DNA from: Dictyophora rubrovolvata
Lineage: Eukaryota > Basidiomycota > Agaricomycetes > Phallales > Phallaceae
Length of the DNA: 64,000 bases
NCBI GenBank assembly: GCA_029959195.1
Contig: CP114122.1
Coordinates: 372,001 to 436,000, forward strand
Direction of reading: 5' to 3'
Part shown: piece after piece, positions 47,508 to 59,677 of the stretch
Position numbering within the stretch: position 1 is the stretch's first letter
Layout of the letters: each line of letters starts with the position of its first letter
Notes under the pieces: model-generated
Databases searched by the model: none
Told to the model about the DNA's origin: nothing
Seen by the model: the letters and a program-made list of their open reading frames with translations, nothing else
Translations under genes and position numbers: made by a program

Positions 47508-50500
47508 ATGGCGTCTCCAAGCGAATCTGATCTTAAGGCCTTCATTCTTCGGCAGTTTGTCCTTTTGGACAGGGAAAAGAATGCAGAATTAGAAAGGTCT
47601 TCATTGCTGATCTCAAAATGTAGTCAAACTGTGCTCGAACGACGAGGATTGGCCCTTGGTGGTCTTGGGGTTGCTTCCGTGTCGATTGGTTTGGGAGGGA
47701 AAAGGTACGAATAGAAAACTGTCTTACTCCTGATCCGAACCATGACTGTATATTATTAGCCTTGTTGAACTCGAACGACCTAGTGCATACCACCCGAGTC
47801 CAGTATTTCCACCTCATTCTTTTAGGTCCTCGGACAATATGTATAATTGTCGAAAACGCTGAAATAATCTTTGAGTTTAGGCCAGGTGACGTGGCTCAAA
47901 TCGATGAACATAGATCAGCAAAGAATCCTATATCTAAAGTCAAAGCGACCAGCGAACACCATCCCAAACTTGTAGATGGTGTCATATACAAGGTGGTTTT
48001 CGCCTGGATGAATGCAATTCATAATCTTATGGATTTCATCCATAGGTCTCCGATACCAAAATCGTCGTCGCTGTTTCTACGTCCGAAAGATCGTCAGATG
48101 ATGAGCTAGAACTTCCAGAAAGATGTGCCCTGTATGTATGCCGAGAGAACGAAAAGATTTGACTGTTAATGCCCCATTCAGGGTTAAACTGGCTAATACT
48201 GTTACATATGATCGGTATGTGAAATCATTTCTCAATGATATATGTAGTCTAAAAATGATCATAGCATGCGGCGGGCAATAGAGGGTCTTGAGAAGCTTGT
48301 TCTACCTAGCGGATCAACGTCTGATAACGCAAATTCACTTAACCTAAATGCATTACACCGTGTTCTCCTTGGCCTATCCTCTCCTAGTTCTCCCGGCAAA
48401 AGCACACATAGTCTTTTCTTCGACGATACTTTGAATGCATCTCAGGTCAAAGCCATTGAGTTTGCTTTGAATGCCGCCGAAGTTGCATGTATTCATGGTC
48501 CACCTGGAACTGGAAAAACTCGAGCACTTGTCGAGATTATACGTCAGTTGGTCTATGATCCCAACAAAAACCTTGTGTCCCGTGATGTTGAAGTTGCGTT
48601 AAAACCAAAAAGGATCCTCGTATGCGGCGCCTCCAACCTTGCAGTAGACAATCTCGTGGAAAGATTGTCTATACCGCCCAATGCTCCCGTTTCCTATTCA
48701 GCTGAAGGCGTCATAGAACCTGCTGAACAAATTGACGAGAAACATCGTTCAAAACCCTTGTCCCCTATTCTGTTAACCCGTTTGGGGCATCCCGCACGGG
48801 TACTCTCATCCTTATATAACCAGACCTTAGAGTAAGCCTCGTCTCTATCTATGACCTTGCAGCTTCAAACTTTTATTTTCTTAGTTTCCAGGTTCAAAAC
48901 AGCGACGAGACGGTATTAGTCAAGGATGTGAAAGCAGAGATTGAACAACTACTCGGGGCTTTGAGCGGTAAAGGCTTAAAAAAGCCTGCGGGCGCGGGTG
49001 CTTCAGGTCGCAACAAAGATGTTCTTGCTCTTAAGAAAGGCCAGAAATTGAAGGGAGGGGCACGACGAGAAGCATGGAAGAATGTTAAGGAGTTGCGAAA
49101 AGAGTAAAGAAACAATCACCTTGTCTTCGATATACCTGATCAGTCTTTATCCTCATCCAAGGTACCGGAAGCGAGAAGGAGGCGTAGTCAAAACAGTCTT
49201 ATCTAAAGCACAGGTAAATCCATCCATCCCCTTTGTCACCTAAAACCACTACTATAGTTTTCAAGGTTGTATTGGCAACTTGCCATGGCGCAGGATCGCG
49301 ACAATTACAAAATATGGAATTTGATATCGTCATTATTGATGAAGCGACGCAAGCCATGGAGGCGGTTTGTTATCCAAAATCCGCAACGCGTTACATGTAT
49401 ATTGAGGAAATTTTACTAGTTGTGTTGGATACCTGTGTTGAAAGCCAAAAAACTCGTTCTTGCCGGCGATCCCATGCAGCTTGGTCCAACCATAATCTCT
49501 GAAGGAAATCTCAGGCACCAAAAAAACAAAGATTCAAAACCGAAGTCCGCCGCCTCATCGAACCAGGTGGCGGCGACTGATGAATCTGAGACGTCAAACA
49601 ACACTGATGTTGATTCTGACGATGTTGTGACGGGGGAGGAGGCAGCGGTTGAGAAAGTTCCTGAGAATGACAATGGCCAGAAGAAGAAGAAGAAGAAAAC
49701 AACATGTGTTTTACGTCCACCGAGATCTCTGAATAAAACATTATTTGACCGGGTGGAAGATATGTATGGGTCTAAGGTTAAGCTCATGTTAGACGTACAA
49801 TATCGGTTAGTCTGCGATATCCCAAGCATAGATTTACATTGTGGACCCGCTCAACACTTTGTTCTAGGATGAATACGAAAATTGCCACATTTCCATCCAA
49901 AGCATTGTATCATTCCCGGTTAAAGTCCGATGCGTCGAACTCGAGACGAGTTTTACGCGACCTCCCGGAGGTGAATCAGGGCGAAGAATTTGAAGATGTG
50001 GTAGGGGAGAGTACTGAAGTTATCTTCTATGATACAGCCGGGGCGGAATTCTGGGAACGAAGTGGGAACCAGGAAGATATACAGTTGGTGGGTGACGATG
50101 GAGGAAGTTTGTGCAATGAAAACGAAGCGACAGTCGTGAAACTTTGGGTAGACAGATTGGTATGGCCAGGCCTTGTTTTTGTTTTTTTTTGGCTTTCGGA
50201 CTTACGGACGAATGAAGATCAGTGCAGGTGTGAAGCCATCGCAGATCAGTATCATCACGCCGTAAGTAAATAAACATAATTTGACTACCGAGTTGGTATG
50301 TTCTCTGAAATTGGAACGTTTTTTTTCAGATATCAAGCACAGTGTCAGCTTCTTTCTCGGCTTATAATTGAACCAGGCCTTGAGATTGGGACCGCAGATG
50401 GTATGCAAGGTCGTGAAAACGAGGCGATCATACTGAGTCTTGTACGGAGTAATGCAGAGGTATGTATTTAATCTTGAGTGGTGGTATGCACATCAATAAT

Positions 50501-50832
50501 TTTGTAACAGGGTGAAGTGGGTTTTCTAAAGGAAAAACGTCGACTCAATGGTCTGTACTTCCACTTTCAAACTTGCCTCATATCTAACAGAATGGTGCTA
50601 TTTGTTGACACCAGTTGCGATGACACGTGCTAAACGACATCTTGTGAGTTATGATAATTTGATAATTACTTAACTGCGCCCTTTGACGCTAACAATTGTT
50701 CGCTGTGGTGTCAAGTGCGTTGTAGGAGATTCAGAGACGATTTCGAGAGGTGGCGGAGGATACTTGAAAAGGTGGATGAAGTGGTTAGACAATGAAGCAG
50801 AAGTACGCTTTGCTGGCGATTTACTGAACTAG
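47508..50832 (+). CDS. HCS1: SF1 DNA/RNA helicase, HCS1/IGHMBP2 type
   Basis: A superfamily 1B helicase like yeast Hcs1 (DNA polymerase alpha-associated) and human IGHMBP2. About a dozen exons. Motifs in order: ASQVKAIEFAL (Q), HGPPGTGKTRALVEII (I), VLATCHGAGS, FDIVIIDEATQAMEALCW (II), LAGDPMQLGPTI (III), LDVQYRMN (IV region), ADGMQGRENEAIILSLVRSN (V) and VAMTRAKRHLCVVGD (VI). The family-typical amino barrel (FRPGDVAQIDEH) is present. Between motif III and VLRPPRSLNKTLFDRV sits an acidic and Lys-rich low-complexity insert of about 65 residues (around 49520-49710). It ends in six or so Lys codons, unlike the compact human and yeast proteins. ATG 47508 gives a sensible amino end. Confidence 0.92.
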
Positions 50833-51014
50833 AACTGAGTATTGAGTTACGAGTATATTTGACTCGCTTGCCACTTGAGCCCGAGTCCCTGACGATGTCA
50901 TAAGCGAGCTCCGTCGGCCGGTTCCGGGGCAAACAGTCATCATTCAAATAAATTTTGTGTCAAGTATAATACTCCTAAGTGCTTGGTCAGTTCGTTTTCC
51001 GTTCTAGATCCGCC

Positions 51015-53615
51015 ATGTCGACGACGTATGTGCACTACTCATCAAGCTCTGGCTCCTTTCCCTCCGACTACGGGCTCATTGCTCGTTACCGACAGCACAA
51101 TCGCGACCGCGACCGTGACATTCACGACAACCAAGACAACGACCACAACGACAACGACAACGATCGCAATGGCTATGACCATGACAACAACGACCACAAC
51201 GATATCAACGACCAGGCCAGTTTCCAGGCTCGTGATGTCTTGAATCGTAGGCGCAACAGCTTTGCATACGGAACACTTCCCCACAAGTCCTCCGCCCCGA
51301 ATGTCCACCCAAGCCTAAAACAGCCCCCAGAGGACGACGAGACCCTGTCAGAGTCCGAGCCTCTTCTTGGCCGAATTCCAAGGATACCGGAAGAGGCAGA
51401 CAATACCCCGCACGACGGACTCCATGTATGGCGAAACGAAGTAAGTCCGTGTTGCCTTAGTAGCATATATTGCGAAATTTGACACTTGGCATTTTTCTTT
51501 CTTCTTTCTTTCCTAGTTCTGGATCCTTTGTAAATACACCGCCCCTGTCTTTGGGTGAGTAATTCCACCCGCTGCTGAACACCGTCCACAATGTGCTAAA
51601 TCATCCTTCACACCGTAGAACGCACCTTCTGGAATACAGTTTGATCCTAGCCCCCGTGGTATGCCCGTCTCATTTACCCGACTTCTTTCAATCCAGCTAA
51701 ACATAGACACTTTCTATAGATTTCATTGGGACATATATCAACAACAGCGTTAGCCGCAGCCACTATGGGATCTATGACAGCTTCCGTCACGGGATACAGC
51801 ATCGTACAAGGCTTCGTTAGCTGCTTAGATACCCTTCTTCCTGGTGCATGGACCGGTCCTCATCCAGAGCTTGTCGGCCTATGGAGTCAGAGAATGGCAG
51901 TAGTCATGTTATGCGTGTCATTCGTACGCCACATGTCTTCTTTCAGCTGTCACTGACGTGCATCATATTTATCACTCACATTTTAGCCTATTGCATTGAT
52001 TTGGTTGAATTCAGAAGCACTCCTATTACTACTTCGTCAAGAACCTGAGATTGCCCGTCTAGCCGGTTTATATTTAAAAATATCTGTAATCGCTTTGCCT
52101 GCCTATGCCTTTAACAACATATCAAGGTATTGTTCTTCCCTATTACCGTTTGTGTCGTCATCATTAAATGTACGTGGTTTTTTTCTCTCTATAGACGGTA
52201 TTATCAGTCCCAACGTAAGTGATGCCTTTTGCGAGTCCAGTTCTGTTTCATCATTTTTTCTCCTAGAACTATTCACTGTTCCAACACGTATTGTCATCAT
52301 AACAGCACCCATTAATGCTCTACTGAATTACCTTCTTGTGTGGGGCCCTGACTCAATTCGTCTTGGTTTTATAGGTGCTCCAGTGGCGTCTGTATTAAGG
52401 TGTGTGTATGCGCCTTTGAAATGTACCACCATCTCATCAATTTATATCAAGTTTCAATTTAATGGCCTTGTTGAACGCACTCTATGGCATATATTGGGTC
52501 CCTAAAACAGCCTGGCATCCCTTTAGTTCCCGAAGTTTCAAGGAACTGGGTGTTATCGTCCAACTTGGCTTAGCAGGTGTCTGTCAGACTGCCTCAGAGT
52601 GGTGGTCTTGGGAACTAATAGGATGTAAGTTTCTTCTTGGGGCGTTTGCGTATTATATACACCTAACCTAATCTATGTTATATGTAAATAGTGGCAGCTA
52701 GTTTGTAAGGCATCATTTCTTTTGACTGACTTCAAATTGAACATATTCTAGTTTGGGTCCCGTTTCTTTAGCGGCGCAGTCCATCCTTCTGACGTCGGCT
52801 TCAACCAGCTATCAAGCCCCCTTCGCGCTAAGTGTGGCAACTGCCGTCAGGTATTTATTCTGTTTGTATCCTACATCTTCTTCTCACCACGCACTTCTAT
52901 TAGAGTCGGTAATTTATTGGGAGAGGAAAATGGCAAACGTGCTTCAATTGCTGCACGTACTTCTCTTTTAATGACCTGCGTGATTGCGGCTATATTAAGG
53001 TATCGTTTTTTTTTCAAAAAGTTCTGGTTCAGCTCTCTCTACATCATTATACCCTTGCAGTACTATATTTATCACATTTCGAAAGAACTGGGGCTTCCTC
53101 TTTAATGATGATCCAGAGGTAATAACGATAGTATCATCTATTTTACCCTTGGTTGCTCTATTTCAACTATTCGATGGTTTGGCGGGAACTACGGGAGGAA
53201 TTTTACGTGCTCGAGGCCGACAGGTGAATTGAATGTTTATTCTTTTCTTTAACTTCATCTGAGATTATAATAATATCACAGTTTACCGGCGCGATGTTAA
53301 ATCTTAGGTACATGCCTTCATATCCGGGTTTATCACTTTTTATGTTGACGTAAAACTTTTTTCAGTGCCTACTATGTGATTGGTATTCCGCTCGGACTCC
53401 TGCTTGCGTTCAAAGCCAAAGTTGGGCTCATCGGTTTATGGGCCGGGCTCACAGTGGCGTTAATTTACTGTGCCATCCTTGGCGTTTGGATATCCTTACG
53501 AACAGATTGGGACTTGGAAGTCCAAAAAGTAAAAAATCGTGCAGAAAGGGAGCGTCAGCTGGGAAAGCGTATGGCGGAAGAAATACACGGGGAAGCGGAT
53601 GTATCAGTGCGTTAA
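51015..53615 (+). CDS. ERC1: MATE-family transporter
   Basis: A multidrug and toxin extrusion type antiporter, like yeast Erc1. Several short-intron exons. A cytosolic leader of about 140 residues is low complexity and then carries ESEPLLGRI, a dileucine-like sorting signal seen before many vacuolar transporters. The first membrane block has FWILCKYTAPVFGTHLLEYS and ISTTALAAATMGSMTASVTG with GYSIVQGFVSCLDTL. Later blocks include ALIWLNSEALLLLLRQEPEI, YLKISVIALPAYAFNN, TAPINALLNYLLVWG and GIPLGLLLAFKAKVGLIGLW. These give about 12 helices in total. The tail is a charged coil (KVKNRAERERQLGKRM). The family is sure and the exact orthologue less so. Substrate unknown. Confidence 0.9.
51099..51218 (+). 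repeat. Asp/Asn/His/Arg-coding low-complexity tract
   Basis: A run built from ACGACAACGACCAC-like units inside the first exon of the MATE gene. It encodes alternating Asp, Asn, His and Arg. The reverse strand reads as poly-Val, an empty shadow. Such tracts vary in length between strains by slippage. Confidence 0.7.
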
Positions 53616-54163
53616 ACAATATGCCACACGGGTTCTTAGTTTCAAAAAAAAAAAAAAGGATTTCACGTTGCGTTGATACACGTGTTTTTTGAGACTTAGT
53701 TGTACTATGCTTGATAAATCTTTAGAGCGACATCTTGATCAATCTTATTATACCTGGAACAATGTATTTAAGGCGATATCTATACAAAGAAAAAAAATTG
53801 GCATAGCCGCTAGATATATATGAAGATCTCGAGTATCATTTCGGAAGTCAACGGACGGTCTCGAGACATACGGTCTGTAAGTTGCATCATGGTGTCAGAC
53901 CCAAAGCCCTTATCTCAAGGGGCCTAGTATCAGAAGCCCTAGAGGGTTGCGGGAGGGGACGGTCCTGCACAATATTCAATTTTATCAACCGATAAGTAGC
54001 GTATTAAGATGCTAATTGGTAAGAGAATATAAGCCTTTTTTGAAGATAAAACAATGTTCACAATGCCATCATCGTACATATATGAGATGCATGAAGATAG
54101 TCTTACTGTGTATACGAGAAAGGGTTATTGGGTAGTAATCCAAACCAGAAAAATAATTTACCA
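53616..54163. other. Intergenic interval between convergent genes
   Basis: About 550 bases between the ends of the MATE gene and tRNase Z. It includes a 14-base A run (about 53645) and AT-rich DNA. Both 3' processing regions should lie here. No gene was seen. Confidence 0.5.
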
Positions 54164-57100
54164 TTAAACCTCTTGTTTCACGTCATTTTCGGCTACCTCG
54201 TCCGCTGGGTCTTCACTGTCCATGAAACTTCGTTCAATAGCGGGAAGATAATATGCCAACTTCCACATATCGCCGATACGAATAGGCGAATTATCAAAGG
54301 CGACAGCAACTGTGGGTAAACTATCCCCAGATCCAGTGACAAATTGAGGTGTTTTGGGAAATCGGTTTGAAAAATGGGTGAGAAGAATGTTCTGGGCTCC
54401 CATTCTACGAATAGGAAGTATACGAAACTAAAGAAAATGGACAACAGATAAATACCGTTTCCCAACTTCAATGGCTTGACCAATCGTGCTATGACCTTTT
54501 GCTTCTGCCATCTCTTTCTGGTCATCGCCCAACGTGGCTTCATGAATTAGCAATGTGGCACCTCGACCAGCCCGGGTTAATTCTTCCGATGGTCTCGTAT
54601 CTCCGGAATATCTAGAAGATAAGAATGATTAACAAGTAATGTCATAGTCACTGATGAGACATTTCATACACGATGCTCCATCCTTCTTCATGTTTGATGA
54701 CAATTCCAAAGCAACGACCGCGATGGGGTACAATAACTGTTTTGATGAACGAGACGTTAAGCTTTGCTTCCAAATCTCGACAATCCCTTCGAACACTAAG
54801 TCCTCTGTTAGATAGATGATAAGTCAACTATTGCAAGTAATTACGCACTCGGGCGTCATACAGTCGAGGTCTCCATGAATACTCTCCGCAGGTATTATTT
54901 TAAGGCCTGATGTTGAATCGTCATATCCAAGGTCCTCCAAATCATTATATTCCCGAAGGTACATTGCGGTAGCTTGATTGGCTATTAAGTAAATTGGGGA
55001 CGTACATGGAGGACTTAACTAGCTTATGCGTCAATTAAAATATACATGCATTATATGGGGGAATGCTTACTTTTCGTCGTTTCGACAATAGTTTAGATAG
55101 GCCCATATGATGATCGGCATGGATATGGGATATAAAAACACAGTGAATATTCCGTAAGACTGAAGGCGTGTCCACTCCAAATTGACGGTACAATTGGCCA
55201 AGTGTTCCTTCCCCACAATCCAAAAGAATGCCTTTTGAGTCGGGAAAATGTAATAACAAAGAGCTGACTGAAGGGTATGAATATATAATTATAATTGTAT
55301 TGGGGCAGCCATAAATAAAAATCACCGTTCCTATACTTCGAAGGCATCGCACTGCTTGTTCCCAAAGGAATGATGGTAACATCATCACCTGCTCGTAACA
55401 CCCGCTCGTTTTGACGTTCTTCAACCAATTTTTGAGCATGCTGATAAGCTGTCACTGTTTTGTCTGTTAGAAAGCTGGATACGTCGTCCACCCCGCCTCC
55501 CTGTACTGCGGGATGGAATAAATCGATGCCATCGTTATCCGGTGGAAGTAGCGGAGCATTTTTAGGCTTCATGGGAATATAATGACCATGTCTCAATAGG
55601 GTTATGGGAGCATCTAAATATGATGATTTCGACCGTGATAAACGAAATCGGTGAGGATTGCATACCGTGTGAAAAAGCAAGCGACGGGCGACATTTAGGG
55701 ATCGGAAACATGGTTTTATCAAGGTGGGATAATCTTAATTGTGCGTACGCGGTCGACGTGAAACAAATTCGATCTGGAGTGAGATGAGCACCAGCAAATA
55801 AATGCTGAGTGACGTGGTGAATTCAGTTTCTTTTTCAGCAATTTGAATGGACCAAAGTACACACATGGACATTCTCCCCGAATAATCCTAGCCATGCTTT
55901 GTAACGGGGATCTTCCAAAACACCCTCCCCAAGAAGGTGAATGACACAATGGGCAGGATATTTGCCATCCTTCTGGTACGCGCGGAATGTTTCGGAACGT
56001 TCTAAAATAGGTATATATTCCGGAGATGGACAATCGACGAAAACAAAAACCTGAAAGATCAACAAATTCGTCAGAGTGAACACATCTTCCTTTAGAGATT
56101 TACATCTGGTTCTGGGGTTGGTCCGAGTACCATATCCGGAGTGATCCTTCTACCGTCCTCGGTTACGACTGTTTCACCTCTTGCAAGTTTAGCCCTGATA
56201 GGTCCATTCTTTAAGCCTAATTCTTTGGCTCTGGCCGCGTCGAATTTACCACGGCTTTGAATCCCAGTAACTATATAACAGATGATTGGGGGATCATGTT
56301 TAAACCGGGGTAAAGGTTTTTCAAATAGAGATAAAAGCCTCGCTCTATGGCGAAATGAACCAGACTGGAGCTGAGGTGTGGAACGTGGAGAGGCTCCTCC
56401 AAACATTCGTTGAATAATTTGAAGCCGATCGTCTTCAGTTCGTTCAGGAGAGCGTCTCTGCGTCTCGCTTCTATTTTCAGCGATATCAGCTCTTTTCCTT
56501 TTAAGAGGAGGAGACGAGGGAGATGATAATCTGGATTCTTTCCGCTTGAGATGCGGGATATCCAAGTCCAGACTCTTATTGTTCGAGAGCATAGGAACAG
56601 CAATGACGGTTATGTTTTCATCTCTATAAACACATGAAGGTGCGGTATCCGAAATTTCTTTTGTGTTGACCGATAAAGTTTCTCTGGATGTCACGAGTGA
56701 TGGTATTAAAACTTTGACCCAAAAGGCAAATAGAAATAAATCAGGTTTACCTCATTGCGTAAAGCCGTGCTGAAGCCAAAAAGTGATGTAATCCGGACGG
56801 ACCTACGATACTGGTCTTGGTGATATTGGCATCTGCCATAGTCATCAGGATTCCTGATGCATTTAATGATATGAGACAAGTCGACGAATGGCGGATCGAA
56901 GTTGCGTACCCGGAAGACCAGCAGATTTGTCGGTGTTTATTTCAGTTAAAAACAGGGCTTTGAATTTTCTAAACCCTTTTCTTCTTTGCAGCAGAGCACG
57001 CGTTGTCCCTTCTCCACAGTTGAATAAATACCGCGAAGAATTGTAATCCATGCAAATCGACAGATTCGTATCGGAAGACTCGGAAGTTAGACAAAAAGCA

Positions 57101-57198
57101 GACCATGTTGCGGTCATGCCTGCATTTGAATTCAACTGACCTGCTGGAATCGATAAATGTCTCCGGAGGTTATTGATAGATGCTCTCACAAAGAGCAT
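54164..57198 (-). CDS. TRZ1: tRNase Z, long form
   Basis: It cuts the 3' trailer from tRNA precursors in nucleus and mitochondria. A multi-exon minus-strand gene. The amino half is the degenerate beta-lactamase fold (SRYLFNCGEGTTRALLQRRK, KFKALFLTEINTDKSAGLPG). A charged, disordered linker follows (LKRKRADIAENRS). The carboxy half is catalytic: VTIIPLGTSSAMPSKYRN, GILLDCGEGTLGQLYRQFG, the metal motif SHIHADHHMGLSKLL and ILLTHFSNRFPKTPQF with its late His. ATG 57198 opens MLFVRASINNLRRHLS, a clear mitochondrial-type presequence. ATG 57117 begins MTATWSAFCL, where the folded domain starts. Two starts would give mitochondrial and nuclear forms. The gene is divergent from the folate enzyme. Confidence 0.94.
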
Positions 57199-57264
57199 AA
57201 GGAAGCTTCAGCTCTAAGTCACATTACTAAGCAGCAAGCAACCTTCACCATAATTGCGACATTC
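57199..57264. promoter_or_regulatory. Very short divergent promoter, tRNase Z and folate enzyme
   Basis: Only 66 bases separate the two outermost start codons (147 if tRNase Z starts at 57117). The leaders must overlap or the promoters lie inside the neighbouring 5' ends. No core motif was recognised. Confidence 0.45.
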
Positions 57265-58836
57265 ATGCCATACCATACTGCGGCTATTGCACTTGGTTCC
57301 AACGTTGGCAATCGCTATCAAAATATTGAATCTGCCTTACGGTACTTAGAATCAGATGGCTTTAGAATTAATGATACGAGTTTCTTATATGAAAGCAATC
57401 CGATGTATGTCCTCGACCAAGATAAGTTTTTGAACTGTGCTATCCTGGTAAGCATGCCTTTACCCGTTGTTTTCAATGGCAAAATGAATTAAAATAGGTT
57501 GAAACCGCATTAGAACCCTTAGACTTGCTTGCATCCCTCAAGGCAGCAGAAGAATATGTCGGCCGATCTAAAACAACCAGATACGGACCGCGGACTATTG
57601 ACCTCGATATCATTTTTTATGACGATCTAATCCTTGATAATCGTAAAACAACTACCGATGGGTCCGGTGCAGGAGAGCTAATTGTACCTCATTTCCGGCT
57701 GCACGAACGCGAATTTGTACTGAGACCCCTCATGGAGTAAGGATCATCCTCTCTCAACAAATCAGTTTCATAGACAATAACACACGTTAAATTATAGTAT
57801 AATCCCAGATTTTACTCATCCTCTGTTGAAAAGAACTGTTCGGAATTTGTATGAGAAGCTTATGGAATCGTGCTCTTCAACTTTGATCAAGGTTCTGCCG
57901 TTTCCCTCTCCGCCTGATATACCTATAAACACCATTCTTTGGCCACTCGCTCATAAGACATATCTAATGGCAATCATAAACGCAACTCCGGATTCGTTTT
58001 CTTCGAAAGAGCCCAGTACCGCTGAATCTGCTATAGAGGAGGGGATCTCGGCCGCTGAAAATGGCGCTGACATTATCGATGTTGGAGGTTATTCTACTCG
58101 ACCTGGCGCCACTTTAGTGTCCCCCGAAGAAGAAACGAACCGAGTAGTACCAGTTATCCGTGGATTACGTCAATCTGGCCTTACATTACCCATTTCAGTG
58201 GATACTTTTCGACCCACGGTACTTCGAGCCGCCGTCGCGGCTGGTGCAAACTGCTTAAATGATGTGACAGCTTTGTCTGGAGACGAAAGCGATACTGGAG
58301 AAATGGGAGATGCCAGTAGATGCCAGCAGATGAAAGTAACAGCACGCGAATTAGGTATACCCATCGTCATGATGCATTCCCGAGGTGCTCTCAACGCTAG
58401 CCAATATAAGAACTACGATCCGCATGGCGTCTTAGACGGTGTCAAGAAAGAGTTAGGTCTAAAAGTGACAAATGCCCTACGTTTTGGAATACGGAGGTGG
58501 AACTTAATTGTGGATCCTGGATTCGGATTCTCAAAAACCACAGATGGGAACCTTGAGTTATTGAGCCGATTGCGTGACATCAGCTCACGTAGTGACAATG
58601 GCGTTCACAACCCTTTAGCTGGTTTTCCTACACTTGTAGGTCTATCTAGAAAAAGTTTTCTCGGGAAGCTGTTGCAGAGAGAAACAACACCGCAAGATAG
58701 GGGATGGGCTACCGGAGCTGCTGTTACCGCCGCTGTTCAACAGGGAGCAGATATTGTTCGTATACATCGGGTTCCTGAAATTCGCGATATGACAAGAATT
58801 GCGGATAAAATTTGGAGAGTGTGGATGAAGAAATAA
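57265..58836 (+). CDS. FOL1: Folate synthesis enzyme, HPPK-DHPS fusion
   Basis: It joins 6-hydroxymethyl-dihydropterin pyrophosphokinase to dihydropteroate synthase, the sulfa-drug target. Three exons give 486 residues: 57265-57447, 57498-57736 and 57798-58836. The kinase part has IALGSNVGNRYQNIESAL and TTRYGPRTIDLDIIFYDD. The synthase part has MAIINATPDSFSS, IIDVGGYSTRPGA, ISVDTFRPTVLRAA, VMMHSRGAL, LIVDPGFGFSKTTDG, LVGLSRKSFLGKLL and GADIVRIHRV. Fungal FOL1 usually begins with DHNA-aldolase domains. Here they are absent, and tRNase Z starts 66 bases upstream, leaving no room. The frame could open at 57157, but that adds only 36 unlike residues. Confidence 0.93.
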
Positions 58837-58972
58837 AGTCCAGTTTAGCGTGTAGAAAAGATTAATTTTTCATTTTTCATTTTTAAGGAGTAGAAGCTAT
58901 ACATTAAATAATATACAGAGAATGAAATTGACCTTCGGGATGTGATTCGACAATGTCTTAAACGTATCAAAT

Positions 58973-59462
58973 TCATATTTTTCCTTTATTCTCGAGATAG
59001 TCTCGGTCCGCTTGGGCCAGATCTCGGTCAATGACAGCGCCTCGTGAAGGCTCATGGCCATTCATACGGGCGAGTTGAGTGGGATCATGGCATTCACCTC
59101 TGAGTAGTCTCGCTCTCTCTTGGTTCCCTTTCTGAACATCATTTTCTAGCTTTATCGGACGCTTATAAGGTGAACACTATAACTCACATCCTGTGCCTCA
59201 TTAAGTCTTTGGTTGAGGAATTTCTCGTCTCTATCAAAAGAGATGTTCCCCTTAGTGATCGTCGGAATATCGTGAAAAGGTTCACATACTGCAGTTCCTT
59301 AATTTCCAAGTTAGGATCATTGGATTTTTCGACTTTGGGAGGAATGAAAGCCCCCTACATTGAAGACTGAGTGGTAAAGCTGGTAAAGGGTGAAAACGGA
59401 TTAAAGACAGGTACCTTCGAGGTGCGCTGATCATTGTCTAAAAAGGTATTCAAGCCAGACAT
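58973..59462 (-). CDS. Small charged protein, uncharacterised, frame broken once
   Basis: On the minus strand the ATG at 59462 opens MSGLNTFLDNDQRTSK. A GT-AG intron follows, then GAFIPPKVEKSNDP and NLEIKELQY. A second good frame then starts in another phase (PFHDIPTITKGNISFDRDEK, FLNQRLNEAQD). A clean intron follows (GTGAGT...AAAG), and then LENDVQKGNQERARLLRGEC, MNGHEPSRGAVIDRDLAQAD and DYLENKGKI with a TGA stop at 58973. The break near 59280-59288 equals two extra bases (TATGTGAACC). An unusual intron skipping from the GTCGAA after FIPPK to the AAG before GGGAAC would also mend the phase. I do not recognise the family. The hydrophilic, even composition suggests a real gene of about 130 residues. 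Confidence 0.55.
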
Positions 59463-59677
59463 AATGTTAAATTTTTGTTGGTTATTATTAAGCTTAGTTG
59501 AAATACGGCTTGGTGTTAGTCAAGCCTCAGCTTATGATGTCATAAACCTCGCTACCGCATGGCACTTCGTAATTCGGGTCAATCTTATCCCTTTACTAGT
59601 GCCGCTCAGAAGCGGCAAATCCATTGCAGGGCAGAGGCTACAATTATGTATAACCGGCCAGGAGAGTATTATTTTTT

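Noticed and set aside
51042-51308. Minus-strand frame with a poly-Val core opposite the MATE leader
   Set aside because: It is the reverse of the Asp/Asn-coding tract; the plus-strand frame belongs to a clear transporter gene.
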